The position numbers and the translations under genes are program-made. Shown in pieces: positions 26,175 through 34,000 of a stretch of DNA of 37,221 nucleotides; the first letter of the stretch is position 1; every line of letters starts with the position of its first letter. The stretch lies in assembly GCA_013001045.1 (NCBI GenBank), contig JABDNG010000094.1, positions 1 to 37,221 of the forward strand, in the 5' to 3' direction. The DNA comes from Woeseiaceae bacterium (GTDB taxonomy: Bacteria > Pseudomonadota > Gammaproteobacteria > Steroidobacterales > Woeseiaceae). The notes below the pieces were generated by a model. It was given only the letters and a program-made list of their open reading frames with translations. It was not told where the DNA came from and searched no databases.

Positions 26175-26405
26175 TCAGGTGCAACAAGAATCACCTTGTT
26201 GCATCGGCGGACACGTTACGTCACCGAAGGAGCAATAGACGCAGCAATCGCCAGCCAGGGGCTTCAGTAACGCACCACAACCCGGACAGTCGTAGAAGAA
26301 CTGACACGCATTAGTCGGCATCAAATCGGTTGACTGATGACCGCACTCTGGGCATGTCAGTGTCGAGTGAGCCTCAAAACCTGCAGTTTGCGTTGCCTCA
26401 TTCAT
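26175..26405 (-). CDS. GDCCVxC-domain small cysteine-rich protein
   Basis: A 76-residue protein with 11 cysteines. An N-terminal zinc-ribbon-like pair, CPECGHQS and CPGCGALLKP, is followed by GDCCVYCSFGDVTCPPMQ, the signature of proteins annotated as GDCCVxC domain-containing (seleno)protein. The Cys positions are all real cysteines here, with no in-frame UGA. The ATG at 26405 follows AGGGGC; the frame to 26441 adds 12 residues. Function is not established; metal (mercury, zinc) handling is suggested by where relatives occur. It is convergent with rhlE. Confidence 0.85.
   Translation of the reverse strand: MNEATQTAGFEAHSTLTCPECGHQSTDLMPTNACQFFYDCPGCGALLKPLAGDCCVYCSFGDVTCPPMQQGDSCCT
26180..26203. 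repeat. 9-bp perfect inverted repeat inside the GDCCVxC gene end
   Basis: TGCAACAAG (26180-26188) and CTTGTTGCA (26195-26203) pair perfectly around a 6-base loop. The repeat codes for the end of the protein (MQQGDSCC) and lies 55-80 bp after the rhlE stop. It has no T-run on either side, so a terminator role is uncertain. Confidence 0.6.
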
Positions 26406-26460
26406 CTCTAGTGCCCCTAATGCGTGGCTGACCCGCTTCATTATGCCCTACCCACACTGC

Positions 26461-27081
26461 CTACTTGGACTTCTTCAACAATGCCATTGCAGTCTTCTTA
26501 TCCGTATCGGATATGTTTGCATTATGTTTCAGCAAGAAAGCAGGACGAAACAGGACAAAGTAAGCTCTCTTGTTGCGCTTCGAGCCTGCCGCCAAGAGCA
26601 CTTCAATGACCTCTGGATTCGAGTTACCCTCGGCTGCGGTGTGTATAGGCAGCCAGCCAAACCTGTCCCTTGCGTTGACGTCGGCACCGGCTTCTATCAG
26701 AGTTGTGAGGATGTCGACATTCGTGTTTTCGGCAGCCGCCCAATGTAGCGGAGTATCGCGAGCTTTGTTTCTCGCACCGACGACCGCGCCGGCCTGCAAG
26801 AGCGCGACCAATATCTCCGGATCAGGGTTATAGCGCGCTGCGGAGTGTAAAGGCGTCCACTTGCGTTTGTCCGCAACGTTGACCTCCGCACCGGCCTGCA
26901 GATACGCATTCAACTGTTCCAGATCGAGATGCCGCCACCATTCCCGTTTCTCTTGCTGGCTTGCATGTAACTGAATCTCAAGCCACTCGCCTTGCGAATT
27001 CTCATCCGTTACCTGATCTTGTGACAGTACAACAGCAGGAAGAAATGCCAGGGCCACTAATAGCTGGGTAATTGTCTTCAT
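26461..27081 (-). CDS. Exported ankyrin-repeat protein
   Basis: A 206-residue protein with a signal peptide (MKTITQLLVALAFLPAVVLS-Q). About three and a half ankyrin repeats span residues 55-165 (LNAYLQAGAEVNVADKRKWTPLHSAAR, ILVALLQAGAVVGARNKARDTPLHWAA, ILTTLIEAGADVNARDRFGWLPIHTAA). GGGAGAAG precedes the ATG at 27081. Periplasmic ankyrin proteins are often inhibitors or partners of exported enzymes; no partner gene is evident here. It is 55 bp upstream of the GDCCVxC gene on the same strand. Confidence 0.9.
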   Translation of the reverse strand: MKTITQLLVALAFLPAVVLSQDQVTDENSQGEWLEIQLHASQQEKREWWRHLDLEQLNAYLQAGAEVNVADKRKWTPLHSAARYNPDPEILVALLQAGAVVGARNKARDTPLHWAAAENTNVDILTTLIEAGADVNARDRFGWLPIHTAAEGNSNPEVIEVLLAAGSKRNKRAYFVLFRPAFLLKHNANISDTDKKTAMALLKKSK

Positions 27082-27232
27082 GCGAATCTTCTCCCATGTC
27101 TGATCCTCTGAGAACGATGCACTGTCTCGGCCAGGGGTTCCTGATCAAGAGCTGATGAAGATATGATGATTGTTGACGGGCCGCAATCGTCCGGCAGCAG
27201 GCACTCGTGAATTCGAAAAGACGGTTCAGGCC

Positions 27233-28060
27233 CTAACGTGGCAAAGCAGGCGCGGACAGGCCTGTCAGAAACGTCCGAAGTCCTTCAACATAGGCGCGCC
27301 CGTCCAGGAGGAACGCGTCATTGTGAGTGCCGCGAATCGTCAACAGGGTCCGGGGTTCATTCGCAGACGCAAAAATCGCTTCGCCATGGCGGAAAGGGAT
27401 GATCTCGTCGTCACGACTGTGAATGACGAGTATCGGGCAGCGAACGTCACGAACATGGTCACGTGTTGCGTGACTGAGACGGCTCAACCAGCGCGCCGGG
27501 AGCCATGGATAGAGGTCCTGCGCGATGTCCGGAATCGACGTGAAGGAGGATTCCACGATTAGCGCCAACGGCTGAGTCTTGCTGGCTAGCCGTGACGCGA
27601 CAGAGGCACCCAGAGAACGCCCGAAGATTACGATGTCGCTCGCAGCTATACCGCGGGCCTCGGTAAGGTAACGCCATGCCGCATCAGCATCGCGGTAGAT
27701 GCCCTTTTCCGTCGTCCGGCCGCCGCTCTGACCGTAACCCCGATAGTCGATAATCAAGACAGAGAATCCCAGGTCCTGGAATTGCCCAATCGAGTTCAGA
27801 CGATGTGAGATGTTTCCCGCGTTGCCGTGAAAGAACAACAGTACCCGAGACGTCTGCCCGGCGATGAACCAGCCGTGCAGTGTCACTCCGTCAGCCGTTT
27901 CGATGGACACATCTTCATAATCCATGCCGGCATCGGCCGGCGTCATGGTCAACGTTCGCCCCGGTACACCTGCGAGATAGAGCATGCGGCCCTGCATGAA
28001 ATAGACGAGGACGACGAGCAAGACGTATGAGAAAGCGACGATGACGATGAATTTCAGCAT
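27233..28060 (-). CDS. Bem46/YfhR-like alpha/beta hydrolase, membrane-anchored
   Basis: A 275-residue protein. An N-terminal helix (LKFIVIVAFSYVLLVVLVYFMQGRMLYLAG) leads into an alpha/beta hydrolase: oxyanion FFHGNAGNISHRL, DYRGYGQSGG, nucleophile elbow GRSLGA with S149, acid D217 or D218 (HSRDDEIIPF) and H246 (GTHND). These are the marks of the Bem46/ABHD13/YfhR group, serine hydrolases of unknown substrate. The start is the ATG at 28060; the longer frame from 28096 has no ribosome binding site. Confidence 0.88.
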   Translation of the reverse strand: MLKFIVIVAFSYVLLVVLVYFMQGRMLYLAGVPGRTLTMTPADAGMDYEDVSIETADGVTLHGWFIAGQTSRVLLFFHGNAGNISHRLNSIGQFQDLGFSVLIIDYRGYGQSGGRTTEKGIYRDADAAWRYLTEARGIAASDIVIFGRSLGASVASRLASKTQPLALIVESSFTSIPDIAQDLYPWLPARWLSRLSHATRDHVRDVRCPILVIHSRDDEIIPFRHGEAIFASANEPRTLLTIRGTHNDAFLLDGRAYVEGLRTFLTGLSAPALPR

Positions 28061-28366
28061 GACATTCCGAGTTTCTTTCCCAGAGAAGTGTCGCATAACG
28101 TGTCTGGATCTGGCTAACCGAGAACGGAAGCTTTACCAGTAGAGGGTGGCGCCATCTGCTAGAAAATCATCAGTTTGACGGCCGACTATCGGCGAGAATT
28201 GGTCGGTTTCGGTCACCTAGACGTATCGCTGCCTCAGGCGTGACTACGAAGTCCAAATACGCGAGAGGCAATTTATAAACACTGTTTTTGATCCACATGG
28301 GCACAGCGTGTCGACACCAAGTTAGCCGATTCCAGGGCGCTCTCCGACGGATCGCCTGCCGACTGC
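28061..28366. other. Intergenic stretch without recognisable content
   Basis: About 306 bp between two minus-strand genes. The only short frame (70 codons, minus) has no family resemblance or export signal, and no hairpin with a U-tract was seen. The promoter of the hydrolase must lie here but no clear hexamer pair stands out. Confidence 0.5.
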
Positions 28367-29035
28367 TTACTTGCGCTCGCAAACGACGATCTGCGCCTGG
28401 TCGTTCGCGTGCTTTGAATTACGAGCATCGGTCAGGTAGTGATCGACCAGCACCAGCTGCGGTTCCGTAATCGTGCCGCTTGCCACGTCAGCGGCCAGCT
28501 TTTCTGCAAAACCCATCGCCTCGTAATGCGTCGAGCGGACACCGATAACGCAGGGAGCGCCGGGGGCGGCGACGCGCCATAACTCGTCCAGCGATTCGGG
28601 CCCGAGGTGCCCGTGTGTAAAAGTACCCGCGCTGATCAACGCAGCGTAATGCTTGTCCGGAATAGCGATCGTTTTCGTGAGGTCTGCACAAATCAAATCA
28701 TGGTAGACCGGCGCACCGTTTACCGTCTTCTTCTGGCCGGCTTCGGCAAGCATTTCGGGTGATATGTCGATGCCATCGACAACATCGATACCGCCTCCAC
28801 GCAAAGAGGCACCAACCATGCCCGTGCCACAGCCCACGTCCAACACGGCACCGTCAATTTGCGCTCGGCGTTCCAACAGTAATTCCGCTACGCGCAGATA
28901 GAGGACGTAGCCTTCGCGCTCGATGAACTCAGTGTCGTAGCTACTGGCCCATGTTTTATAGAGCTCGATACTGTCGGCCGGTGACTCGAGGGCGTAGGCG
29001 TCATCAACGCTGATTCGATTCTTCTCTTTCGTCAT
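28367..29035 (-). CDS. Class I SAM-dependent methyltransferase
   Basis: A 222-residue cytoplasmic methyltransferase. Motif I is VLDVGCGTGMVGASL, post I VVDGIDISPEML and motif II-IV HYAALISAGTFTHGHLGPESLDELWRVAAPGAPCVIGV. It resembles the Williams-Beuren (WBSCR27-like) group of small-molecule or protein methyltransferases. I start at the ATG at 29035 (MTKEKNRISVDDAYALESPADSIELYKTWASSYD), as in this family; the frame extends to 29095. The substrate is unknown. Confidence 0.88.
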   Translation of the reverse strand: MTKEKNRISVDDAYALESPADSIELYKTWASSYDTEFIEREGYVLYLRVAELLLERRAQIDGAVLDVGCGTGMVGASLRGGGIDVVDGIDISPEMLAEAGQKKTVNGAPVYHDLICADLTKTIAIPDKHYAALISAGTFTHGHLGPESLDELWRVAAPGAPCVIGVRSTHYEAMGFAEKLAADVASGTITEPQLVLVDHYLTDARNSKHANDQAQIVVCERK

Positions 29036-29127
29036 CAAAGCAATACTACAGCACGAGGTCGTCCGAGATGCGTCGCAAAACCGACAGGCCGCCAATTACT
29101 ACCGTCGTCTTCGGGGCAACTCGACGG

Positions 29128-29160
29128 AGACCGCCGACTTTTTCCAACAGCGGACATTCG
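29128..29160. repeat. Degenerate dispersed repeat, copy 1
   Basis: Best match is the right half, AACAGCGGACATTCG (29146-29160). The left half is eroded to CCGCCGACTTTTTCC. Confidence 0.4.
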
Positions 29161-29184
29161 ATTCGCCAGAACTCAGTGAATTTT

Positions 29185-29215
29185 GACGTTCGCTTTCGGC
29201 CATTAGCGGGCCTTC
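29185..29215. repeat. Dispersed repeat, copy 2
   Basis: ACGTTCGCTTTCGGCC followed by ATTAGCGGGCCTTC matches the core TCCGCTTTCGGCC / AGAAGCGGACATTC with a few changes. Confidence 0.5.
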
Positions 29216-29359
29216 ATCAGACGACATCATCAACTGGCTTCAGGTGCGACAACGCACGGGTAACTTGATACCCGAGAACAGCAGTTGATTGCTGCGAGCA
29301 AACCCGGGAACGGTTTTCTCAGCCTTCGGGACAGCCCCTACCGCACCCCGCGTGAGTAT

Positions 29360-29953
29360 TTAATCACCATCCTTCGGCGAGTTATGGACGACGAAATTGC
29401 CGTCGATAACGATACTGTGCCACACTGCGTAGCCTTCAGGCGTACCGAGTTCTTCTGGGTCTAGCAGATCGCCTGTCTCACACCAGTCCTGCAAATTATT
29501 CCTGGCTTCACCCACCAAGTTGTAGTCGGTGGTGAAACGAACGGTATAGCCCTTGTCGGAAAAGTAAGCGGGCCCGCCGTTATCCTCCAGGTAGAATCCG
29601 AAAGCCCGGCCGACCTGCGGCCCGTTGCCGTATTCGACCACGCCGCCGATCCTGGCCCGACCATCGTCGTAAATCTTGACGCAGGTATTAACGGTATCGG
29701 TGAAGTCCAGTTCGAACCAGTTGCCGGCGTCGTTCAATGTGAACATGGATCCTTTCTGGGGACGCTTGCCACGGGCTTCATGTGCATTGAGCCACCGATA
29801 CGAAATAAAGTTCAGCACGTCACCGGGCTGACAGCCATTGCAGCCGGCCCTGGTGTATGTGCCCGTCACCTTGTCCGCCGCGCCTTGCGCAAAGGCGTTG
29901 GCCGCCAGAAGGAATAAGGCCATCGTCATCGTTAACAGTGAGAAACGTTTCAT
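29360..29953 (-). CDS. Secreted protein of unknown function, 197 residues
   Basis: It has a clear signal peptide (MKRFSLLTMTMALFLLAANAFA-Q). The mature domain has two early cysteines (AGCNGCQPGD) and two later ones (NTCVKIYDD, DWCETGD). Aromatic and Gly-rich beta-type strands follow, for example NWFELDFTDTVNTCVKIYDDG, VGRAFGFYLEDNGGPAYFSDKGYTVRFTTDYN. AGGAGGG before the ATG at 29953 is a strong ribosome binding site. I recognise no family. It follows the riboswitch-controlled gene on the same strand, but two hairpins in between may separate them. Confidence 0.85.
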   Translation of the reverse strand: MKRFSLLTMTMALFLLAANAFAQGAADKVTGTYTRAGCNGCQPGDVLNFISYRWLNAHEARGKRPQKGSMFTLNDAGNWFELDFTDTVNTCVKIYDDGRARIGGVVEYGNGPQVGRAFGFYLEDNGGPAYFSDKGYTVRFTTDYNLVGEARNNLQDWCETGDLLDPEELGTPEGYAVWHSIVIDGNFVVHNSPKDGD

Positions 29954-29977
29954 GACATACCCTCCTGCATTTGGAAT

Positions 29978-30007
29978 GAAAAAGCGCCGTAATAAGCAGC
30001 TTACGGC
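29978..30007 (-). terminator. Second terminator-like hairpin with U-tract
   Basis: Read on the minus strand, GCCGTAA-N8-TTACGGC (30007 down to 29986) is a 7-bp perfect stem, followed within three bases by TTTTT. It lies between the two secreted-protein genes, within 35 bases of the downstream start codon, so it could be a backup terminator or an attenuator in the leader of the 29360 gene. Confidence 0.5.
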
Positions 30008-30018
30008 TATCTATGAGA

Positions 30019-30036
30019 ACCCCGCCGAAGCGGGGT
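30019..30036 (-). terminator. GC-rich hairpin terminator with UUCG loop
   Basis: On the minus strand ACCCCGC-TTCG-GCGGGGT is a 7-bp perfect stem closed by the very stable C(UUCG)G tetraloop, starting 20 bp after the stop of the riboswitch-controlled gene. The trailing TTCTC is a modest U-tract. Confidence 0.7.
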
Positions 30037-30055
30037 CTGTGTTTGTGCTTGGGTC

Positions 30056-30565
30056 TTATTCAGCCTGTTCAACCGCATATCCCATAGCAGCCCAATTAAT
30101 CGAGCAAATAGGATCGGTCGTAAGCCCTACACGGCCAAATCTTAGTAACGATGAATGAATCCCTGCCTCAAAGTGAAAATCCCGTGAGTACCCAGGAATT
30201 AGTGTGACGTAATACAGACTTCGGCTCTCGGAGACATTAATTACATAGGCGATTGAGATAGTACAAGAGACAGCATCGGCATTAAAGAAAATCAAATCGT
30301 GGATAATCATTGATTCAAATATCGACTGGCCCCCGACATTATCCCAGTCACCGGAAACTGCAATAGGTAGGCGCTGTGAAGTATTTACTTCGCCTTGGAC
30401 ATTTACATCCAGCGGTTCCTGTATTTTTACATCCACAGGGTTGGTGTTCTTTATAATGACACCCGGCTCATTAACAACATTAACTTGCTTGGGCTGTTCC
30501 GCCAAGACCATCGGAGTTAAAGCAATACAAAAGAGTGCCAAGAATAGTTTTTTTGCGACTGACAT
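30056..30565 (-). CDS. Secreted protein of unknown function under a c-di-GMP riboswitch
   Basis: A 169-residue protein with signal peptide MSVAKKLFLALFCIALTPMVLA-E. Residues 25-65 are a run of short beta-like strands with alternating V/N/Q (QVNVVNEPGVIIKNTNPVDVKIQEPLDVNVQGEVN). Then follows a compact domain (LPIAVSGDWDNVGGQ...YVTLIPGYSRDFHFEAG) with two cysteines (VSCTIS, DPICSI). I do not recognise a family; a cell-surface, fibre or matrix role is only a guess. AAGGAG sits 6 bases before the ATG at 30565. Sampled segments are about 37-50 percent GC, well below the neighbours, which may point to transfer. Expression should respond to c-di-GMP through the aptamer just upstream. Confidence 0.85.
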   Translation of the reverse strand: MSVAKKLFLALFCIALTPMVLAEQPKQVNVVNEPGVIIKNTNPVDVKIQEPLDVNVQGEVNTSQRLPIAVSGDWDNVGGQSIFESMIIHDLIFFNADAVSCTISIAYVINVSESRSLYYVTLIPGYSRDFHFEAGIHSSLLRFGRVGLTTDPICSINWAAMGYAVEQAE

Positions 30566-30570
30566 GATCT

Positions 30571-30597
30571 TCTCCTTGCTGCTGAATAATCGGCAGC
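30571..30597 (-). promoter_or_regulatory. Possible riboswitch expression platform at the ribosome binding site
   Basis: On the minus strand GCTGC (30597-30593), part of the 3' aptamer strand, is complementary to GCAGC (30582-30578), which touches the AAGGAG ribosome binding site. Pairing would compete with the aptamer and place a hairpin next to the Shine-Dalgarno sequence, suggesting translational control. Confidence 0.45.
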
Positions 30598-30703
30598 CCG
30601 GCGATCTTGGGTCCTTCGGGGAGTGGACGGTTGCTACTCGGAGGAAGCGAGGACCCGTGGCATTGCGTCCCTGAGTTTTCTCAGGTTTGCCTTTGTCGTT
30701 ACA
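30591..30703 (-). ncRNA. Cyclic-di-GMP-I (GEMM) riboswitch aptamer
   Basis: Read on the minus strand, the conserved GEMM-I elements occur in order. AAAGGCAAACC lies at 30694-30684. A hairpin CCTGAG-AAAA-CTCAGG follows at 30685-30670, where most members have a GAAA loop. Next comes GGGACGCAATGCC (30671-30659; consensus GGGACGCAAAGCC). A second stem is closed by GGGTCC (30656-30651) and GGACCC (30614-30609). Last is the tetraloop-receptor side GCCGGGCTGCCG (30602-30591). The G corresponding to G20 of the Vibrio Vc2 aptamer appears retained in CAAAGGC, which favours c-di-GMP over cGAMP. It lies 25 bp upstream of the start codon of a secreted protein. Boundaries are approximate. Confidence 0.85.
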
Positions 30704-30705
30704 GG

Positions 30706-30734
30706 GATTCTCTCATGTAGGGGTGGGCCGTCAA
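30706..30734 (-). promoter_or_regulatory. Promoter of the riboswitch transcript
   Basis: On the minus strand TTGACG (30734-30729) and AGAATC (30711-30706) are 17 bp apart. Transcription would start at about 30699, exactly at the 5' edge of the aptamer, which supports both calls. The -10 is weak. Confidence 0.5.
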
Positions 30735-30873
30735 TTCTGGCTTGTACTTAACAAGAAATTTCCCGATTGGTTTGAAAACAATTCCTCTTGTTTTCTCAAA
30801 AGACTTTCAGAAATGGTCTTTTTTGTCGTTCGCGAGCACGACACGCAGCCTTATGACCATCCTGGCGAATCGG

Positions 30874-30903
30874 ACTGTCCACATTTCCCAGAAGCGGACA
30901 TTC
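30874..30903. repeat. Dispersed repeat, copy 3
   Basis: ACTGTCCACATTTCCC followed by AGAAGCGGACATT aligns to the repeat core with one deletion. The right half is perfect. The surrounding 30735-31000 has no gene. Confidence 0.55.
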
Positions 30904-31001
30904 CAGGGTGGACAATATGAGCGTTTTGACCGGCCGCTTACGGTTGTTATTTCAACCAGAGAAGGGCGGGTCGGGACGTCGTACGAACCGATGCCGGACA
31001 C

Positions 31002-31028
31002 AAAAAACCCCGCCACGAGGGCGGGGTT
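31002..31028 (-). terminator. Rho-independent terminator of the GH16 gene
   Basis: On the minus strand AACCCCGCC-N5-GGCGGGGTT is a perfect 9-bp stem followed by a run of T. It begins 20 bp after the GH16 stop codon. The clearest intrinsic terminator in the window. Confidence 0.9.
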
Positions 31029-31047
31029 CTTTGACCTGCAAATTACT

Positions 31048-34000
31048 TCAGAGTGGCTGGTTAACAATGTCCACCCATTGCTCCATTGCGGACTTGCTGC
31101 AGCCGAAATTCACGTGGCCTTTCCCCAGATTCAGCTCATCGACTATCTGCTCGCAGGAACAACCAGCCGTGTCGTAAGTCGTGAAGTCCGTTTTGTTGGT
31201 GCTTTCGAACGTCAGCACGCTGTCACCGGTTCGCGGGCCTGTTAGCACGTAGCGGTTCTTCCTTAAGGTTTTGCCGGGCACCGTGAGCTCCGGAATATAC
31301 GTGCTGGGGCACGCGTCCGCTTGATCTGATACACCATCACCGTCGTCGTCGTCGTCGCAAGCGTCGCCCACACCGTCACCGTCAAAGTCTTCCTGGCCGG
31401 GATTGGCGATGAGCGGGCAGTTGTCTTCGGTATCGCCAACGCCGTCGTCATCGTCGTCGCCGTCGCAGGCATCGCCCCGGCCGTCACCATCGTTGTCCGC
31501 CTGGTCGCCATTCGCAATCGCCGGACAGTTGTCGAGGACGTCGGGAATCCGGTCGCCGTCGCCGTCGAGCGGATCGTTCGTATAGCTCCAGTAATCGGTG
31601 CGGAAGGTCGCGTCGGCGCCCGAATTCGAGATCACCGCAAAGACCGCGTTGATCAACTGGCCGTTGCCGCCACGCCCGACGGGCACCGGATCGAATACGC
31701 CATTTCCGCCGAACAGGAACGACGTGTCCTTGATGAAGTCGGCCAAGGGGATCGATACCATCTGCCAGCCGCCGCCGGCGATCGCACACGGCCCGGTCGG
31801 GCTGACCACGCAGTTGAACTGGAACTCCTCGTCGTCCGGCTGGCTGGTGGCATTGTCGCCGTTATCGTCGTCCTGCAGGTTGATCTCGAGCGTGTAGTCC
31901 TGACCGGCGTCGGGGTTGAGCCATACATTGAAAAATGCGGTGTCGAAGAGATCGACCGGGTTGTTGCGCCCGAAGCCGCCGAAAAAGCCGGGCGTGCCGC
32001 CCGAGCCCCAGCCGGTCTCCAGCGAGGCTGCACCACCGAATGCCGGCGGTAAATGAGCAAAATTGGGGCCGATACCGCCACCGCCGACCGAACCGCCGAA
32101 GGCGAACCAGCCGCTGCCGAACGGGTTGCCGTGCTCCATGTCGTCGAACACGACTTCACTCGGCGGCGGCGGCGTGAAGTTCCAGTAGTCGGTGCGGAAC
32201 GTCGCGTCAGCGCCCGAGTTCGAGATCACCGCGAAGACCACGTTGATGAGCTGGCCGTTGCCTCCCGCTGACGTTGGCACCGCGTCGAGGACGCCGTTGC
32301 CGCCAAACAGGAAGGACGTGTCCTTGAAGAAATCGTCGAGCGGTATCGACACCCGCTGCCAGCCGCCGCCGGACACCGCGCACGGCCCGCTCGGGCTCAC
32401 GACGCAATTGAATTGCCACTCTTCGTCGTCCGCCTGTGTCGTCGTGTTGTCGCCGTTGTCGTCGTCCTGCAGGTTGATCTCGAGCGTGTAGTCCTGACCG
32501 GCATCCGGGTTGATCCAGAAGTTGAACCGGTTCTGCCCGCTGAGATCAAGCGGATTGGTACTCCCGAAGCCACCGAGGAAGCCGGGCACGCCGCCCGAGC
32601 CCCAGCCGGTCGCGAGCGAGACTGCACCGCCGTCCGCGGGCGGCAGGTCGCCGCCGTCAGGGCCGCCACCGCCGCCGCCAACCGAGCCGTTGAAGAAGAA
32701 CCAGCCACCCGACTCCATGTCGTCGAAGACGACCGGGCCGCCCATCATGGGAGGTGCCGGTACGTCGATCGTGATCTTGTTGACATTGAACTCGCCCGAA
32801 TCGATCGCAAGGCGCAGCGTCTGCACGCCGCCGTCAAAGGCGATGTCCTCGGCCGTGACCGTCGTCCAGTTCTGCCAGCCGCCGGTGCCGGGAGCCGTGA
32901 TCGGCCCCGTCTTGTCGACGCCGTCGAGTTCGATATGCAGCGTGCCGCCAGCTACCGCCGAAGCCACACGTACCTGCACATCGTAGGTACCCGCGGTGAC
33001 GTCGACCGTGTACTCGATCCACTCGCCAGGCACGGTCCAGCCGACATTAAAGCCGAAACCCGCGTCGGTCGTGCCTTCCATGTCGACATCTTCGGCGCGG
33101 TAGGCGCCGCCGTTGTTACCGGCGTCGGTGTCGTTGTAGGCGACACCCTGGCCGCCGATGTCGAAATTCTCGGCCTCGACCGTGCCCGGGATCGCGGCGG
33201 GAGTCATCAGGTACGGCGCTTGCGGGCAGCTGCCACCGACCATGATCTCGACCGGGTCGGCCGAGGCCAGTACGCCGACATCGTCACGCGCGCGGGCTTT
33301 CAACGTATAGCAGCCGGCCGCGACGTTCGGGATCGTAAGTTCGTAAGGTGCGGTATCGTCCTCGCCGAGGACGGCGTTGTCCTGGAGGAACTGGACCAAC
33401 TGGACCGCCCCATCGTCGGTAGCGCTGACGGTAATCGTCAGATCGTCGCCGGGGGTAATCGTGTCGCCCGCCGTTGGACTCGTGATCTCGACTACGGGCT
33501 TATCGTTGGGTACCTGGTAGACGCGGACGTAATCGATGACGTATTCCTGCGGGAAGACGGTCGTCCCGTCCGGCGGTCCGGGCAGGTTGCCGCCGACCGC
33601 GAGATTCAAGAGCAGGTGGAAGTCGACGTCGAACGGCGCCGGGAACGGGCCGCCAGTGGAGAACCAGCTGTCGCGGCTCGCGAACTGCACGCCATCGACG
33701 TACCAGCGAATCTCGCCGTTCTCCCACTCTATGGCGAAGGTGTGGAAGTCATCGTGGAAGCTAGGGGGTCCGGACAAGGTGAACTCCGTTGACGAGAACA
33801 AGTTGCCGGGGAACGACGCGCCGTAGTGAATCGTACCGAAGATGGTGTCGGGCTCATCGCCGAGATACTCCATGATGTCGATCTCGCCGCTGGCTGCCCA
33901 GGGCCCGTAGATCGATGTATCCGAGGAGAGCATCCAATACGCCGGCCACATGCCCTGGCCGATCGGCATCTTGGCGCGCATCTCCATGCGGCCGAAGGTC

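Larger units (their letters stand above)
29036..29359. other. Intergenic region with degenerate repeats and tandem hairpins
   Basis: The 324-bp gap holds two degenerate copies of the dispersed AGCGGACATT-type repeat (29128-29160 and 29185-29215). It also holds two adjoining hairpins downstream of the 29360 gene: GTGCG-acaa-CGCAC (29244-29257) and CGGGTA-acttga-TACCCG (29257-29274). No gene is visible. Confidence 0.55.

Noticed and set aside
26110-26177. Possible selenocysteine read-through at the TGA of the GDCCVxC gene
   Set aside because: The sequence after the TGA is antisense to the rhlE tail, shows no protein-like conservation pattern and the hairpin lies before, not after, the TGA.
28170-28382. 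A 70-codon minus-strand frame
   Set aside because: It overlaps the 3' end of the methyltransferase gene in another frame, lacks a ribosome binding site and resembles no protein family.
29283-29338. A plus-strand segment with GCAAACC...CAGCC that recalls a second GEMM aptamer
   Set aside because: The GGGACGCAA element and the second stem are missing, and no plus-strand gene follows.
32413-33792. A 459-codon open frame on the plus strand opposite the GH16 gene
   Set aside because: It is the antisense shadow of a GC-rich, codon-biased gene; the translation is Arg/Val/Asp-rich with no domain, and the minus-strand GH16 reading is unambiguous.
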